From assembly GCA_020850535.1 (NCBI GenBank), contig JADZEM010000131.1:1-37552 (forward strand): a DNA stretch of 37,552 nucleotides, read 5' to 3'. A model generated the notes under the pieces. The model was not told the origin of the DNA, did not search any database, and worked only from the letters and a program-made list of their open reading frames with translations. This stretch comes from Chloroflexota bacterium. GTDB taxonomy: Bacteria; Chloroflexota; UBA6077; JACCZL01. Shown one piece after another: positions 1-9,324 of this stretch. The first letter of the stretch is position 1. Every line of letters begins with the position of its first letter. Position numbers and translations under genes: made by a program.

Positions 1-38
1 AAGACCGGCGCGTCGCGCAGCGACTGCAGGATCGTTGG

Positions 39-56
39 CGGGGCTTTCAAGCCCCG
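39..56. repeat. GC-rich inverted repeat at left edge
   Basis: Eight-base arms CGGGGCTT and AAGCCCCG are separated by two bases. The surrounding 1-111 bases hold no gene that I can support. Read on the minus strand, the segment has a short open stretch (RRGLKAPPTILQSLRDA), but it has no start context. It looks like part of a dispersed intergenic repeat or a terminator of a gene to the left. Only the inverted repeat is directly seen. Confidence 0.45.
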
Positions 57-111
57 ACGCGGCGGCACGACGACATCAACATGCGATCCCCCTGCCCCTC
101 GCTGCCTATGC

Positions 112-141
112 TTGACGCTGGCGCCTGCCCACTGTTACATT
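112..141 (+). promoter_or_regulatory. Sigma70-like promoter of the SAM-riboswitch operon
   Basis: TTGACG at 112-117 and TACATT at 136-141 are separated by 18 bases. The predicted transcription start, near 148, lies about 50 bases before the riboswitch. This is the best -35/-10 pair in the leader region. A second -10-like GATAAT at 155-160 has only a poor -35. Confidence 0.55.
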
Positions 142-196
142 TTCGCGCGATACCGATAATCACAACAGACCTGCATCATCCACAACTGAATACTGG

Positions 197-356
197 CCCT
201 TATCAAGAGAGGTGGAGGGAGACGGCCCTGTGAAGCCCGGCAACCACCCTCTCGTGAAGGCGCCGCTGACGCAGCAGTTGTCAGTGCGCCGGGAGCGCCC
301 ACAGCGCGTCGAGAGGGAAGGTGCCAATTCCGCCAGAGCAATCTGGAAGATAAGGG
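197..356 (+). promoter_or_regulatory. SAM-I (S-box) riboswitch aptamer
   Basis: The segment carries the S-box core in order. P1 is 197-204 (CCCTTATC) paired with 349-356 (GATAAGGG). It is followed by the AAGAGAGGTGGAGGGA kink-turn region (205-220), the GTGAAGCCCGGCAACC block (230-245), AAGGTGCCAATTCC (318-331) and a closing GAAGATAAGG. These are the hallmark conserved blocks of the SAM-I class, which binds S-adenosylmethionine and usually shuts off methionine or sulfur genes. It lies about 145 bases upstream of the threonine-synthase-like gene, so SAM probably represses the whole four-gene operon. Confidence 0.95.
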
Positions 357-404
357 GAGATTGGTAGCAGATCGCGACGATCCCCTTATCCCAGTCTGGG
401 GATC
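349..404 (+). promoter_or_regulatory. Putative riboswitch expression platform
   Basis: GATAAGGGG (349-357), the 3' strand of P1, is also complementary to CCCCTTATC (382-390). That second segment overlaps the left arm of a downstream hairpin, GATCCCC (379-385) with GGGGATC (398-404). The arrangement gives two exclusive states. With SAM, P1 forms and the downstream hairpin is free to form. Without SAM, 349-357 pairs with 382-390 and prevents the hairpin. No U-tract follows, so the mode (weak terminator, Rho or other) is unclear. Confidence 0.6.
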
Positions 405-500
405 GGCTCGGAAAAGCTGATTGGCCGTCGAACCCGTCCACCTGTTGGACGACGAGTGCGACGGCCCTTCTGTTTTCAGGGCTGAGGAAGGTGGTCTGCG

Positions 501-1751
501 TTGGGTGGAACTGTCAAGGGACTTCAGTGTCGTGAGTGCGGTGAGCTGTACCCCGCGCAGGCAATCCACGTCTGCGAGTTGTGCTTCGGCCCGCTCGAGG
601 TCGCGTACGACTACGACGAGATCGGCAATCGCATCTCGAAGCAGAGCATTGCTGACGGCCCGGCCTCCCTGTGGCGCTACAAGCCGCTGCTGCCCATCGA
701 GAGCGACACCTACGTGGACTCCCAGGCCGGGTACACGCCGCTCGTCCGCGCTCACAACCTCGGCAGGGCGCTCGGGCTGAACAACGTCTACGTCAAGAAC
801 GACACCGTCAACCCGACCTTCTCCTTCAAGGATCGCCCGGTCTCGATGGCCTCCAGCAAGGCGCTGGAGCTGGGCTTCAACACGCTCGCCTGCGCCTCGA
901 CGGGCAACCTGGCCGGCTCAGTGGCCGCCCACGCCGCCAAGGCTGGCATGCGGGGCGTCGTGTTTATCCCCGCCGACCTGGAGCCGAGCAAGATCTCCGG
1001 CGCGCTGGCCTACTCCCCGACCCTGGTGGCCATCGACGGCAACTATGACGACGTCAACCGCGTCTGCTCGGAGATCGCCGACAAGTACCACTGGGCGTTC
1101 GTCAACATCAACATGCGGCCCTACTACTCCGAGGGCAGCAAGACCCTCGCCTACGAGGTCGCAGAGCAGCTTGGCTGGCGGCTGCCCGACCGGGCCATCG
1201 TGCCGATCGCCAGCGGCTCGCTGTTCACCAAGGTCTGGAAGGGCTTCGGCGAGCTGACGAGGCTCGGGCTGGTCGAGGGGACAGCCCCGAAGATGGTCGG
1301 GGCGCAGGCTGACGGCTGCTCGCCGGTCGTGACGGCCTGGGATGGTGCGACGTTCGAGATCGAGCCGGTCAAGCCGAAGACCATCGCGAAGTCGCTGGCG
1401 ATCGGCAACCCGGCCGACGGCTACTACAGCCTGAAGATCATCAAGGAGTCCGGCGGCGAGGCGACCTCCGTCACCGACGAGCAGATCGTCGAGGGCATGA
1501 AGCTGCTGGCCCGCACCGAAGGCATTTTCGCGGAGACGGCTGGCGGGGTGACCGTGGCCGTCCTCAAGAAGCTGGCCGACCAGGGCAAGCTCGATCCGGA
1601 CGAGCTGATCGTGGTCTATGTGACCGGCAACGGCCTCAAGACGATGGAGGCATTGTCCGGACAGCTTGATACGCCCGTCTACACGCGGGCGAACATCGCC
1701 GCGGTCGAGGAGGCCCTCTCCCTGGCCGAGCCGGTCCCAACCCTCGCGTGA
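501..1751 (+). CDS. thrC: Threonine synthase-like PLP enzyme
   Basis: This 416-residue fold-type II PLP enzyme would convert O-phosphohomoserine to threonine. An N-terminal zinc-ribbon-like segment has CxxC pairs at C10/C13 and C25/C28, as in many bacterial and archaeal ThrC proteins. The PLP lysine is K110 in the SFKDRP motif, and STGNLAG further on forms the phosphate-binding loop. The TTG start at 501 is chosen because GAGGAAGGTGG lies just upstream (484-494) and translation covers the zinc ribbon exactly. It is the first gene after a SAM-I riboswitch and is followed on the same strand by NIL, sulfur-carrier and E1-like genes. That is odd for plain threonine synthesis. Family membership is secure. 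Whether the product is threonine or, by replacement with a sulfur nucleophile, homocysteine is open. Confidence 0.9.
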   Translation: MGGTVKGLQCRECGELYPAQAIHVCELCFGPLEVAYDYDEIGNRISKQSIADGPASLWRYKPLLPIESDTYVDSQAGYTPLVRAHNLGRALGLNNVYVKNDTVNPTFSFKDRPVSMASSKALELGFNTLACASTGNLAGSVAAHAAKAGMRGVVFIPADLEPSKISGALAYSPTLVAIDGNYDDVNRVCSEIADKYHWAFVNINMRPYYSEGSKTLAYEVAEQLGWRLPDRAIVPIASGSLFTKVWKGFGELTRLGLVEGTAPKMVGAQADGCSPVVTAWDGATFEIEPVKPKTIAKSLAIGNPADGYYSLKIIKESGGEATSVTDEQIVEGMKLLARTEGIFAETAGGVTVAVLKKLADQGKLDPDELIVVYVTGNGLKTMEALSGQLDTPVYTRANIAAVEEALSLAEPVPTLA

Positions 1752-1843
1752 CCCTTGTGATGAGGATCGACGTGGGCGCGACGCCCTCTTGAGACGCACA
1801 GTCGGCGGGCACGACGAGGTGGCCCGCTGGCGACCATCCGCGC

Positions 1844-1863
1844 GGCCGGAGTACGCTCCGGCC
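1844..1863 (+). promoter_or_regulatory. Intercistronic hairpin upstream of NIL gene
   Basis: GGCCGGAG (1844-1851) and CTCCGGCC (1856-1863) form a perfect 8-bp stem with a TACG loop. It sits in the 144-base gap between the ThrC-like gene and the NIL-domain gene, about 18 bases before the ribosome binding site AAGGAGG (1882-1888). There is no U-tract, so a role in mRNA processing or partial attenuation is more likely than full termination. Confidence 0.5.
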
Positions 1864-1895
1864 AGCGCGCTCGACGACGAGAAGGAGGCCCCGCC

Positions 1896-2138
1896 ATGGC
1901 ACGTCAGCGGATGAAGCTCACGTTTCCACCAGACCTGATGAACTCCCCGCTGGTGTACACGATGGGCAAGCAGTTCCAGGTGGTCACCAACATCCGCCGC
2001 GCCAACGTCAGCGGCGACCGAGGCTGGATCATCCTGGAGATCAGCGGCAGCGACGACGAGATTGGGCGCGCACTGGACTGGGCCAAGGGCCAGGGCGTGC
2101 ACATTGAAGAGAGCGACGGCGAGCCTGCAAGCTCGTAG
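1896..2138 (+). CDS. NIL-domain protein
   Basis: An 80-residue protein, essentially one NIL domain. It matches the ligand-binding module found at the C-terminus of the methionine-importer ATPase MetN and in ferredoxin fusions linked to homocysteine synthesis in methanogens. Visible family features are the RMKLTFP opening strand, the central QVVTNIRRANV strand-turn, the GWIILEISG strand and the helix ending in GVHIEE. The ATG start has a strong AAGGAGG site. The gene lies between the ThrC-like enzyme and the sulfur carrier under one SAM riboswitch, so a role in sulfur or homocysteine transfer or methionine sensing is inferred. The molecular function of stand-alone NIL proteins is not settled. 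Confidence 0.85.
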   Translation: MARQRMKLTFPPDLMNSPLVYTMGKQFQVVTNIRRANVSGDRGWIILEISGSDDEIGRALDWAKGQGVHIEESDGEPASS

Positions 2139-2193
2139 GGCCGCCCGCCCACAAGCGGCGCCCGTGCCGTCAGCACTGAGGAGCGAGTCTGCG

Positions 2194-2472
2194 ATGAGCG
2201 TGCGTGTCCGAATCCCCGCCCCCCTGCGGTCCGTCACGGCCGGCGAGTCCGAGATCTCCGTCGGCGCAAGCAACGTCGATGGGGCGCTGGTCGAGCTGGA
2301 GTCGAAGTTCCCGGCGATCCGCCAGCGCCTGCGCGACGACGCTGGCGCACTGCGCCGGTTCGTCAACCTGTACGTCAACGGCGAGGACGTGCGGTTCCTC
2401 CAGGGGCTGAACACGGCCCTGAAGGCCGGCGACGAAGTGTCGATCATCCCGGCGGTGGCCGGCGGCTGCTAG
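2194..2472 (+). CDS. ThiS/MoaD-like sulfur carrier protein with Gly-Gly-Cys tail
   Basis: A 92-residue beta-grasp protein of the MoaD/ThiS family. Typical features are RVRIPAPLRS at the start, the LVELESKFPAIRQRL helix, FVNLYVNGEDV, and LKAGDEVSIIPAVAGG near the end. Such proteins are adenylated at a terminal Gly-Gly and then carry sulfur as a thiocarboxylate. Here the Gly-Gly is followed by one extra residue, Cys, before the stop at 2470-2472. A one-residue cap must therefore be removed before activation, as described for Wolinella HcyS, whose extra alanine is cut by a JAMM protease. GAGGAG at 2179-2184 precedes the ATG. The E1-like partner follows after a 14-base gap. It could instead be MoaD for molybdopterin, but the riboswitch and neighbours favour methionine sulfur transfer. 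Confidence 0.85.
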   Translation: MSVRVRIPAPLRSVTAGESEISVGASNVDGALVELESKFPAIRQRLRDDAGALRRFVNLYVNGEDVRFLQGLNTALKAGDEVSIIPAVAGGC

Positions 2473-2486
2473 GGCCAGGAGTGCGA

Positions 2487-3608
2487 GTGGCTGTGAATCC
2501 CCCGCTCACCACCACCGAATCGTCGGACGCTGCGTCCGCTGTTCCCCCGTCGCCCGATTCGGCCGGAGCTCCGTCAGGGGCGGCGGGGGGCCTCGAACGG
2601 TACGCCCGGCAGTCCGTCTTCGCCGGGGTCGGCGAGGACGGGCAGCAGCGGCTGCGCCAGAGCCGCGTCGCGCTGATCGGCTGCGGCGCGCTCGGCACGG
2701 TGCTCGCCAACGTGCTGGCCCGGGCCGGCGTCGGCTTCCTCCGCATCGTCGACCGCGATTACGTCGAGCTGACCAACCTCCAGCGGCAGGTTCTCTTCGA
2801 CGAGCGAGACGCCCTGGACGCCTCCCCGAAGGCAACGGCCGCCATCGAGCAATTGCAGCGCGCCAACTCGGAGGTCGTCTACGAGGCCGTCGTCGCGGAT
2901 TTCGGCGCGGACAACGCCGAGGAGATCGTACGGGACGTCGATCTGGTGCTCGACGGCACCGACAACCTCGAAACGCGCTACGTCATCAACGACATCTGCG
3001 TGAAGCTGGGCAAGCCGTGGGTCTACGCCGCGGCGGTCGCCAGCTACGGCGCGCTGATGCCGATCATCCCTGGCGAGACGCCCTGCCTGCGCTGCGTCTT
3101 CCCCGATCAGCCGGACGTCGGCTCGGTGGACACCTGTGACACGACTGGCGTCCTCGGCGCGATGACCGGCATCGTGGCGAACATGGCCTCCATCGAGGCG
3201 ATCAAGCTGCTGATCGGCGCACACGACCGCCTGAACCGGGGCCTGACCTGGGTGGACTGCTGGTACAACCTGTTCGAGCGGACGCCGGTCACCGCGCCCG
3301 TGGCGGACTGCCCAACCTGCCAGCAACGGCAGTTCACCTTTCTGGAGACGCCGGCCTGGAAGCGCGCCGCCACCATGTGTGGCCGGGACGCCGTCCAGGT
3401 GCGACCGCCGACGCCCGTGGCGCTCGACCTGAAGGGGCTGGCCGCCCGGCTGTCACCGCTCGGCGAGGTGAAGTACAGCCCGCACGCACTGCGCCTCGTG
3501 ATGCCGCCGCACGAGCTGACGGTCTTCCGCGACGGCCGGGCCATCGTCAAGGGCACGTCCGAGATCGCGGTGGCCCGGAGCCTCTACGCGCGGCTCGTCG
3601 GGACGTAG
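2487..3608 (+). CDS. E1-like ThiF/MoeB/HesA-family adenylyltransferase
   Basis: This 373-residue protein is predicted to adenylate the C-terminal glycine of the sulfur carrier encoded just upstream. It shows the LERYARQ opening, the nucleotide-binding GCGALG loop, the DRDYVELTNLQRQ signature with its arginine, a DGTDNLETR segment, zinc-binding CLRC and CPTC pairs, and a likely catalytic Cys in SVDTCDTTG. A C-terminal extension of about 90 residues after the second zinc pair resembles the extra module seen in some MoeB proteins. GTG at 2487 is chosen because AGGAG (2477-2481) is correctly spaced. GTG at 2481 would lie directly on that site. The first 40 residues are low-complexity and poorly conserved. 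By context this is the activating enzyme of a methionine-related thiocarboxylate system rather than of thiamine synthesis. Confidence 0.88.
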   Translation: MAVNPPLTTTESSDAASAVPPSPDSAGAPSGAAGGLERYARQSVFAGVGEDGQQRLRQSRVALIGCGALGTVLANVLARAGVGFLRIVDRDYVELTNLQRQVLFDERDALDASPKATAAIEQLQRANSEVVYEAVVADFGADNAEEIVRDVDLVLDGTDNLETRYVINDICVKLGKPWVYAAAVASYGALMPIIPGETPCLRCVFPDQPDVGSVDTCDTTGVLGAMTGIVANMASIEAIKLLIGAHDRLNRGLTWVDCWYNLFERTPVTAPVADCPTCQQRQFTFLETPAWKRAATMCGRDAVQVRPPTPVALDLKGLAARLSPLGEVKYSPHALRLVMPPHELTVFRDGRAIVKGTSEIAVARSLYARLVGT

Positions 3609-3610
3609 CC

Positions 3611-3645
3611 TGGGTCGTGGGTCGTGGGTCGTGGGTCGTGGGTCG
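3611..3645. repeat. Five tandem copies of a 7-bp repeat
   Basis: TGGGTCG occurs five times without interruption, between the convergent ends of the E1-like gene and the CorC-like gene. A partly complementary segment follows at 3663-3679 (CCCACGATCTACGATCC). The region could therefore fold into an imperfect hairpin acting as a bidirectional terminator. Copy number may vary between strains. Confidence 0.8.
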
Positions 3646-3672
3646 TGAAAACGTAACCCCACCGCCCACGAT

Positions 3673-5058
3673 CTACGATCCTTGACCCTCTTCCGCGCGC
3701 TCGGCGGTCGAGGCCGGCTGCAGCGGGATCAGCCGCAGACGGGTGATCCGCACCCCTTCGACCTCCTCGACGGCCAGCCGATAGTGCTCCAGCTCGACAA
3801 CGTCGCCGGTCTGGGCCAGCCGCCCGAGCTTCTCCACCACCAGGCCACCGACCGTGTCCACCTCGCCATCCTCGTCTACCTCGATGTCGAAGTGCTCGTC
3901 AAGCTCGTCCAGGCGGAGGGTGGGGGCGACGATGGACGTGCCGTCCGGCTGCGGCTCGACGCTCGGCGTCTGGGCGTGGAACTCGTCCGGCACATCCCCG
4001 ACGATCTCTTCTACCACGTCGTCGATGGTCACCAGCCCGGCCGTCCCGCCGTACTCGTCGATCACCACGGCCAGCGTCGTGTGCGCCCGGCGGAATTCGG
4101 ACAGCAGCCGGCCGGCCGGCATCGTCTCGGGCACGAACAGCGGCTGGCGCATCGTCCCGCGCAGGTCGAAGTCCGCGTGGTCGCGGCGGGCCGCACGCAG
4201 CAAGTCCTTGATGTGGATGACGCCGATGACGTTGTCGAGCGACTCCTCGTAGACGGGGAAGCGTGAGTGGGGGCTGCCTTCGGCCAGCTCCAGCAGATCG
4301 TCCAGGGTGCTCTCGACGGACACGCCGACCATGTCGCGCCGCTGGATCATCACCTGATACACCGAGAGATCCGCGAAGTCGAACACGTTGCTCAGGAGGT
4401 CGCGCTCGGTGTCCTCCAACGCGCCCGCCCGATGGCTCGTCTGAACCATCAGCTCCAGCTCTTCGGCCGTGACCGCGCCCTCGTGCTCGTTGGCCGGCTC
4501 GATCCGCATGACGGCCAGCGCGAGGTTGGTGAGCCCCGTGAACGCCGCGATGAACGGGCGGAAGACGCGGTAGAACGCCTCCGTCGGGCCGACGGTCACG
4601 ATGGCCGTGCGCTCGGCGTGCTGCAACGAGACCATCTTCGGCACCTGCTCGCCCAGCACGATGTGGAGCATCGTGATCAGGGTAAACGAGATGGCGAACG
4701 AGATCGTGTGGACGGCGGACCCGAGATACTGCTCGGGCAGGCCGTGAAAGAGCGGCTCGATCAGCGCGGCGACCGTCGACTCGCCGATCCAGCCGAGCCC
4801 CAGCGAGGCCATCGTGATGCCGAGCTGAGCCGCCGAGATGAACCGGTTGGGATCGTCCTTGGCCCGCAGCAGCATCCGTCCAAAGCGGTGCCGCTCATCA
4901 ACCATCTGCTCGATTCGGCTGCGACGCAGGCTGACCAGCGCGAACTCGGCAGCCACGAAGAAGGCGTTCAGGAAGACGAGTATCCCGACGCCCGCCAGGC
5001 GTATAGCAACGTCTGCGACGCTCGTAGCACCCTCCGCGCGGGCCGGTCGTCCTCCCAC
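3673..5058 (-). CDS. CNNM/CorC (HlyC-type) membrane protein with CBS pair
   Basis: A 461-residue integral membrane protein of the DUF21-CBS-CorC_HlyC architecture, often annotated as hemolysin or as a magnesium/cobalt efflux protein. Residues of about 15-200 form the DUF21/CNNM membrane domain, which starts VGILVFLNAFFVAAEFALV and has further hydrophobic segments. About 225-345 hold two CBS domains (VMIQRRDMVGV and the FPVYEESLDNVIGVIHIKDLL region). After the DEYGGTAGLVTIDD motif comes the C-terminal CorC/HlyC domain. The GTG start at 5058 is the only reasonable upstream start before the first membrane segment. It is convergent with the E1-like gene. Ion transport is inferred from the family, and no substrate can be read from the sequence. 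Confidence 0.9.
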   Translation of the reverse strand: MGGRPARAEGATSVADVAIRLAGVGILVFLNAFFVAAEFALVSLRRSRIEQMVDERHRFGRMLLRAKDDPNRFISAAQLGITMASLGLGWIGESTVAALIEPLFHGLPEQYLGSAVHTISFAISFTLITMLHIVLGEQVPKMVSLQHAERTAIVTVGPTEAFYRVFRPFIAAFTGLTNLALAVMRIEPANEHEGAVTAEELELMVQTSHRAGALEDTERDLLSNVFDFADLSVYQVMIQRRDMVGVSVESTLDDLLELAEGSPHSRFPVYEESLDNVIGVIHIKDLLRAARRDHADFDLRGTMRQPLFVPETMPAGRLLSEFRRAHTTLAVVIDEYGGTAGLVTIDDVVEEIVGDVPDEFHAQTPSVEPQPDGTSIVAPTLRLDELDEHFDIEVDEDGEVDTVGGLVVEKLGRLAQTGDVVELEHYRLAVEEVEGVRITRLRLIPLQPASTAERAEEGQGS

Positions 5059-5464
5059 GGACGACGCGGCGGCATCGACCCGTGAAGCCTCGACTCGGAA
5101 CAGCGTACCACAGTTGTTGACCGCCCGAACGAACCACTCGCGTAACGATGACGCCGCGAAGCGACCGTCGGCGTCGTGCCGATTCCCTGCAAGAATCGGG
5201 CAAGTCGCGGGGCCGAGTGACGGCCAGATCGGCGCTCCGTGACGGTACTCTCACGGTCCGCGCCACCCACGTGCGAGAGCGACGGCGCTGTTTCCGCCGT
5301 GCCGCCACCCACAGGCTATTCGGCGCCCGAGACTGGATCGGCTAACCGTCTTAGGCGCGCCCGCGCAGAAACGTTTGACTTCGCTGGTGGAAGGTCGGGT
5401 GGGCGCTGGTGTAGAGTGCCGCTCCAGTGGCCGTACATGTTGCTGTCTGCTAGGAGCGCTCGAC
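5059..5464. other. Divergent intergenic region upstream of malic enzyme
   Basis: About 400 bases separate the CorC-like gene from the malic enzyme. I see no credible gene here. A TTGACT at 5375-5380 and a TAGAGT at 5412-5417 are too far apart (31 bases) to be one promoter. The ribosome binding site AGGAG for the malic enzyme is at 5452-5456. Confidence 0.4.
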
Positions 5465-7777
<2,313 letters not shown>

Positions 7778-7844
7778 CGACCAGGGGACGGCCTTCTCAG
7801 GACGGAGCCTACGTCCAGGCATCTCGGTCACGGCGCATTTCGAG

Positions 7845-7873
7845 TTGAAGCGGTCAGGGCGCGCTGCTACCAT
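7845..7873 (+). promoter_or_regulatory. Sigma70-like promoter of the amidase, nearly leaderless
   Basis: TTGAAG (7845-7850) and TACCAT (7868-7873) have an ideal 17-base spacer. The expected transcription start (about 7880) lies within a couple of bases of the amidase ATG at 7882. That matches the absence of a ribosome binding site and suggests a leaderless mRNA. Confidence 0.6.
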
Positions 7874-7881
7874 GCGCGCTC

Positions 7882-9324
7882 ATGACTGCGTCAACAGATG
7901 ACATTCGATCACCCACGGCCCCAAGAGACGACCTCTGCTTCATGCCGGCCGTCGAGCTGGCGGCGAGGATCCGCGAGCGCGCGGTGTCACCTGTCGAGGC
8001 AGTTGATGCCGTCCTGGCCCGCATTGATGCGTTGAACCCGACGCTCAACGCGTTCGTCTTCGTCCACGCCGACGAGGCCCGGCAGTTGGCGCGGGCGGCC
8101 GAAGCCGCCGTCATGCGCGGCGACGATCTCGGGCCGCTGCACGGCGTGCCGGTCTCCGTCAAAGACAACCTCGCCATCGCCGGGAAGCCGTCCACCTACG
8201 GCTCAAAGCTCCTGCAGGACAACGTCGCCGCTGAGACCTCCCCGATTGGCGAGCGGATCATCGCGTCGGGCGCCATCATCGTCGGGCGGACCAACACCCC
8301 CGAGTTCGCCTGGCGCGGATCGACCGACAACCCGCTCTGGGGGGAGACCCGCAACCCCTGGGACACTGGCAAGACAGCCGGCGGCTCCAGCGGCGGCGCT
8401 GGCGCGGCAGTCGCGTCGGGATTGGCCCCGCTGGCGCTCGGAACGGACGGCGCAGGCTCGATCCGCATCCCGGCCAGCTTCTGCGGGATCGTCGGGCACA
8501 AGCCGTCATTCGGGCGGGTGCCATTCTTCCCGTCCTCGGGGGCCGGCGAGCTGTCGGCGCACGCCGGGCCGATGACCCGCACCGTTCGCGACGCGGCACT
8601 GTTCCTCGACGTGATGTCTGGCCCCGACGACCGAGACCGCTTCTCGCTGCCCAGGACGCACGAGCGGTACATCCAGTCCGTCGAGGGCGGCGTGACTGGC
8701 TGGAAGGTCGCGTGGAGCCCCGATCTCGGGCACATCCCGCTCGATCCCGAGGTGCGGGCCATCGCGGAGGCGGGCTGGCGGGCGTTCGCGGAGGCCGGAG
8801 CGGCGCTGCTGGAGCCAGACCTCGGCCTGCCAGATCCCGAGCCGATGCTGGCCGTGCTCTACCCGTTCGCGCAGGCGGCCGGGCACGCCTCCCGCCCGCC
8901 AGAGCAGCACGCCGTGATGGACCCCGGCCTCGTCGCCATCGCCAAGGACGGCGCGAAGCTGACGGCAGTCACCATCGGCCAGACGATGGCCGCCCGCACG
9001 GCCTACTGGGACAAGATGTACCGGGCGTTCCTCAACTTCGACGTGCTGGTGACGCCGACCATCGCGGTGCCGCCCTTCGAGTGTGGCATCGTCGGCCCGA
9101 CCCAGGTCAACGGGCAGGATGTCGTGCATCTCGCCTGGACGCTGGCCTACCCGTTCAACTTCACGGGCCAGCCAGCCGTCACCGTCCCCTGCGGCTTCAC
9201 CCAGAATGGGCTGCCGGTCGGACTCCAGATCATCGGCAAGCGGTACGCCGACGGCGCGGTGCTGCGGGCCGCTGCCGCCTTCGAAGCGGTCCGCCCCTGG
9301 GCCGACCGCCGCCCATCCCTGTGA
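7882..9324 (+). CDS. Amidase-signature family amidohydrolase
   Basis: A 480-residue amidase-signature enzyme that hydrolyses a carboxamide (substrate unknown). The catalytic Ser-cisSer-Lys triad is present: Lys94 in VSVKDN, the cis-Ser in GGSSGG near residue 169, and the nucleophile in GAGSIRIPAS near residue 192. The C-terminal LPVGLQIIGKRYAD block is typical of GatA-like members. No gatB or gatC gene is adjacent and the next gene is a molybdenum hydroxylase, so a catabolic amidase is more likely than the tRNA amidotransferase. The stop overlaps the next start as GTGA (9321-9324), which implies translational coupling. The ATG lacks a clear Shine-Dalgarno site and follows a promoter by about eight bases. 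Confidence 0.92.
   Translation: MTASTDDIRSPTAPRDDLCFMPAVELAARIRERAVSPVEAVDAVLARIDALNPTLNAFVFVHADEARQLARAAEAAVMRGDDLGPLHGVPVSVKDNLAIAGKPSTYGSKLLQDNVAAETSPIGERIIASGAIIVGRTNTPEFAWRGSTDNPLWGETRNPWDTGKTAGGSSGGAGAAVASGLAPLALGTDGAGSIRIPASFCGIVGHKPSFGRVPFFPSSGAGELSAHAGPMTRTVRDAALFLDVMSGPDDRDRFSLPRTHERYIQSVEGGVTGWKVAWSPDLGHIPLDPEVRAIAEAGWRAFAEAGAALLEPDLGLPDPEPMLAVLYPFAQAAGHASRPPEQHAVMDPGLVAIAKDGAKLTAVTIGQTMAARTAYWDKMYRAFLNFDVLVTPTIAVPPFECGIVGPTQVNGQDVVHLAWTLAYPFNFTGQPAVTVPCGFTQNGLPVGLQIIGKRYADGAVLRAAAAFEAVRPWADRRPSL

Noticed and set aside
918-2447. A 509-codon open frame on the minus strand
   Set aside because: It is antisense to the ThrC-like, NIL and sulfur-carrier genes, which have clear motifs. 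Its translation is rich in Arg/Ala/Gly/His without any domain, a usual artefact of high-GC DNA.
5375-5417. TTGACT ... TAGAGT as a promoter for the malic enzyme
   Set aside because: The 31-base spacing is far outside the sigma70 range.
8712-9320. Upstream extension of the first molybdenum hydroxylase
   Set aside because: The extension lies in another frame of the amidase and is Arg/Pro-rich. Homology begins shortly after GTG 9321, which overlaps the amidase stop.
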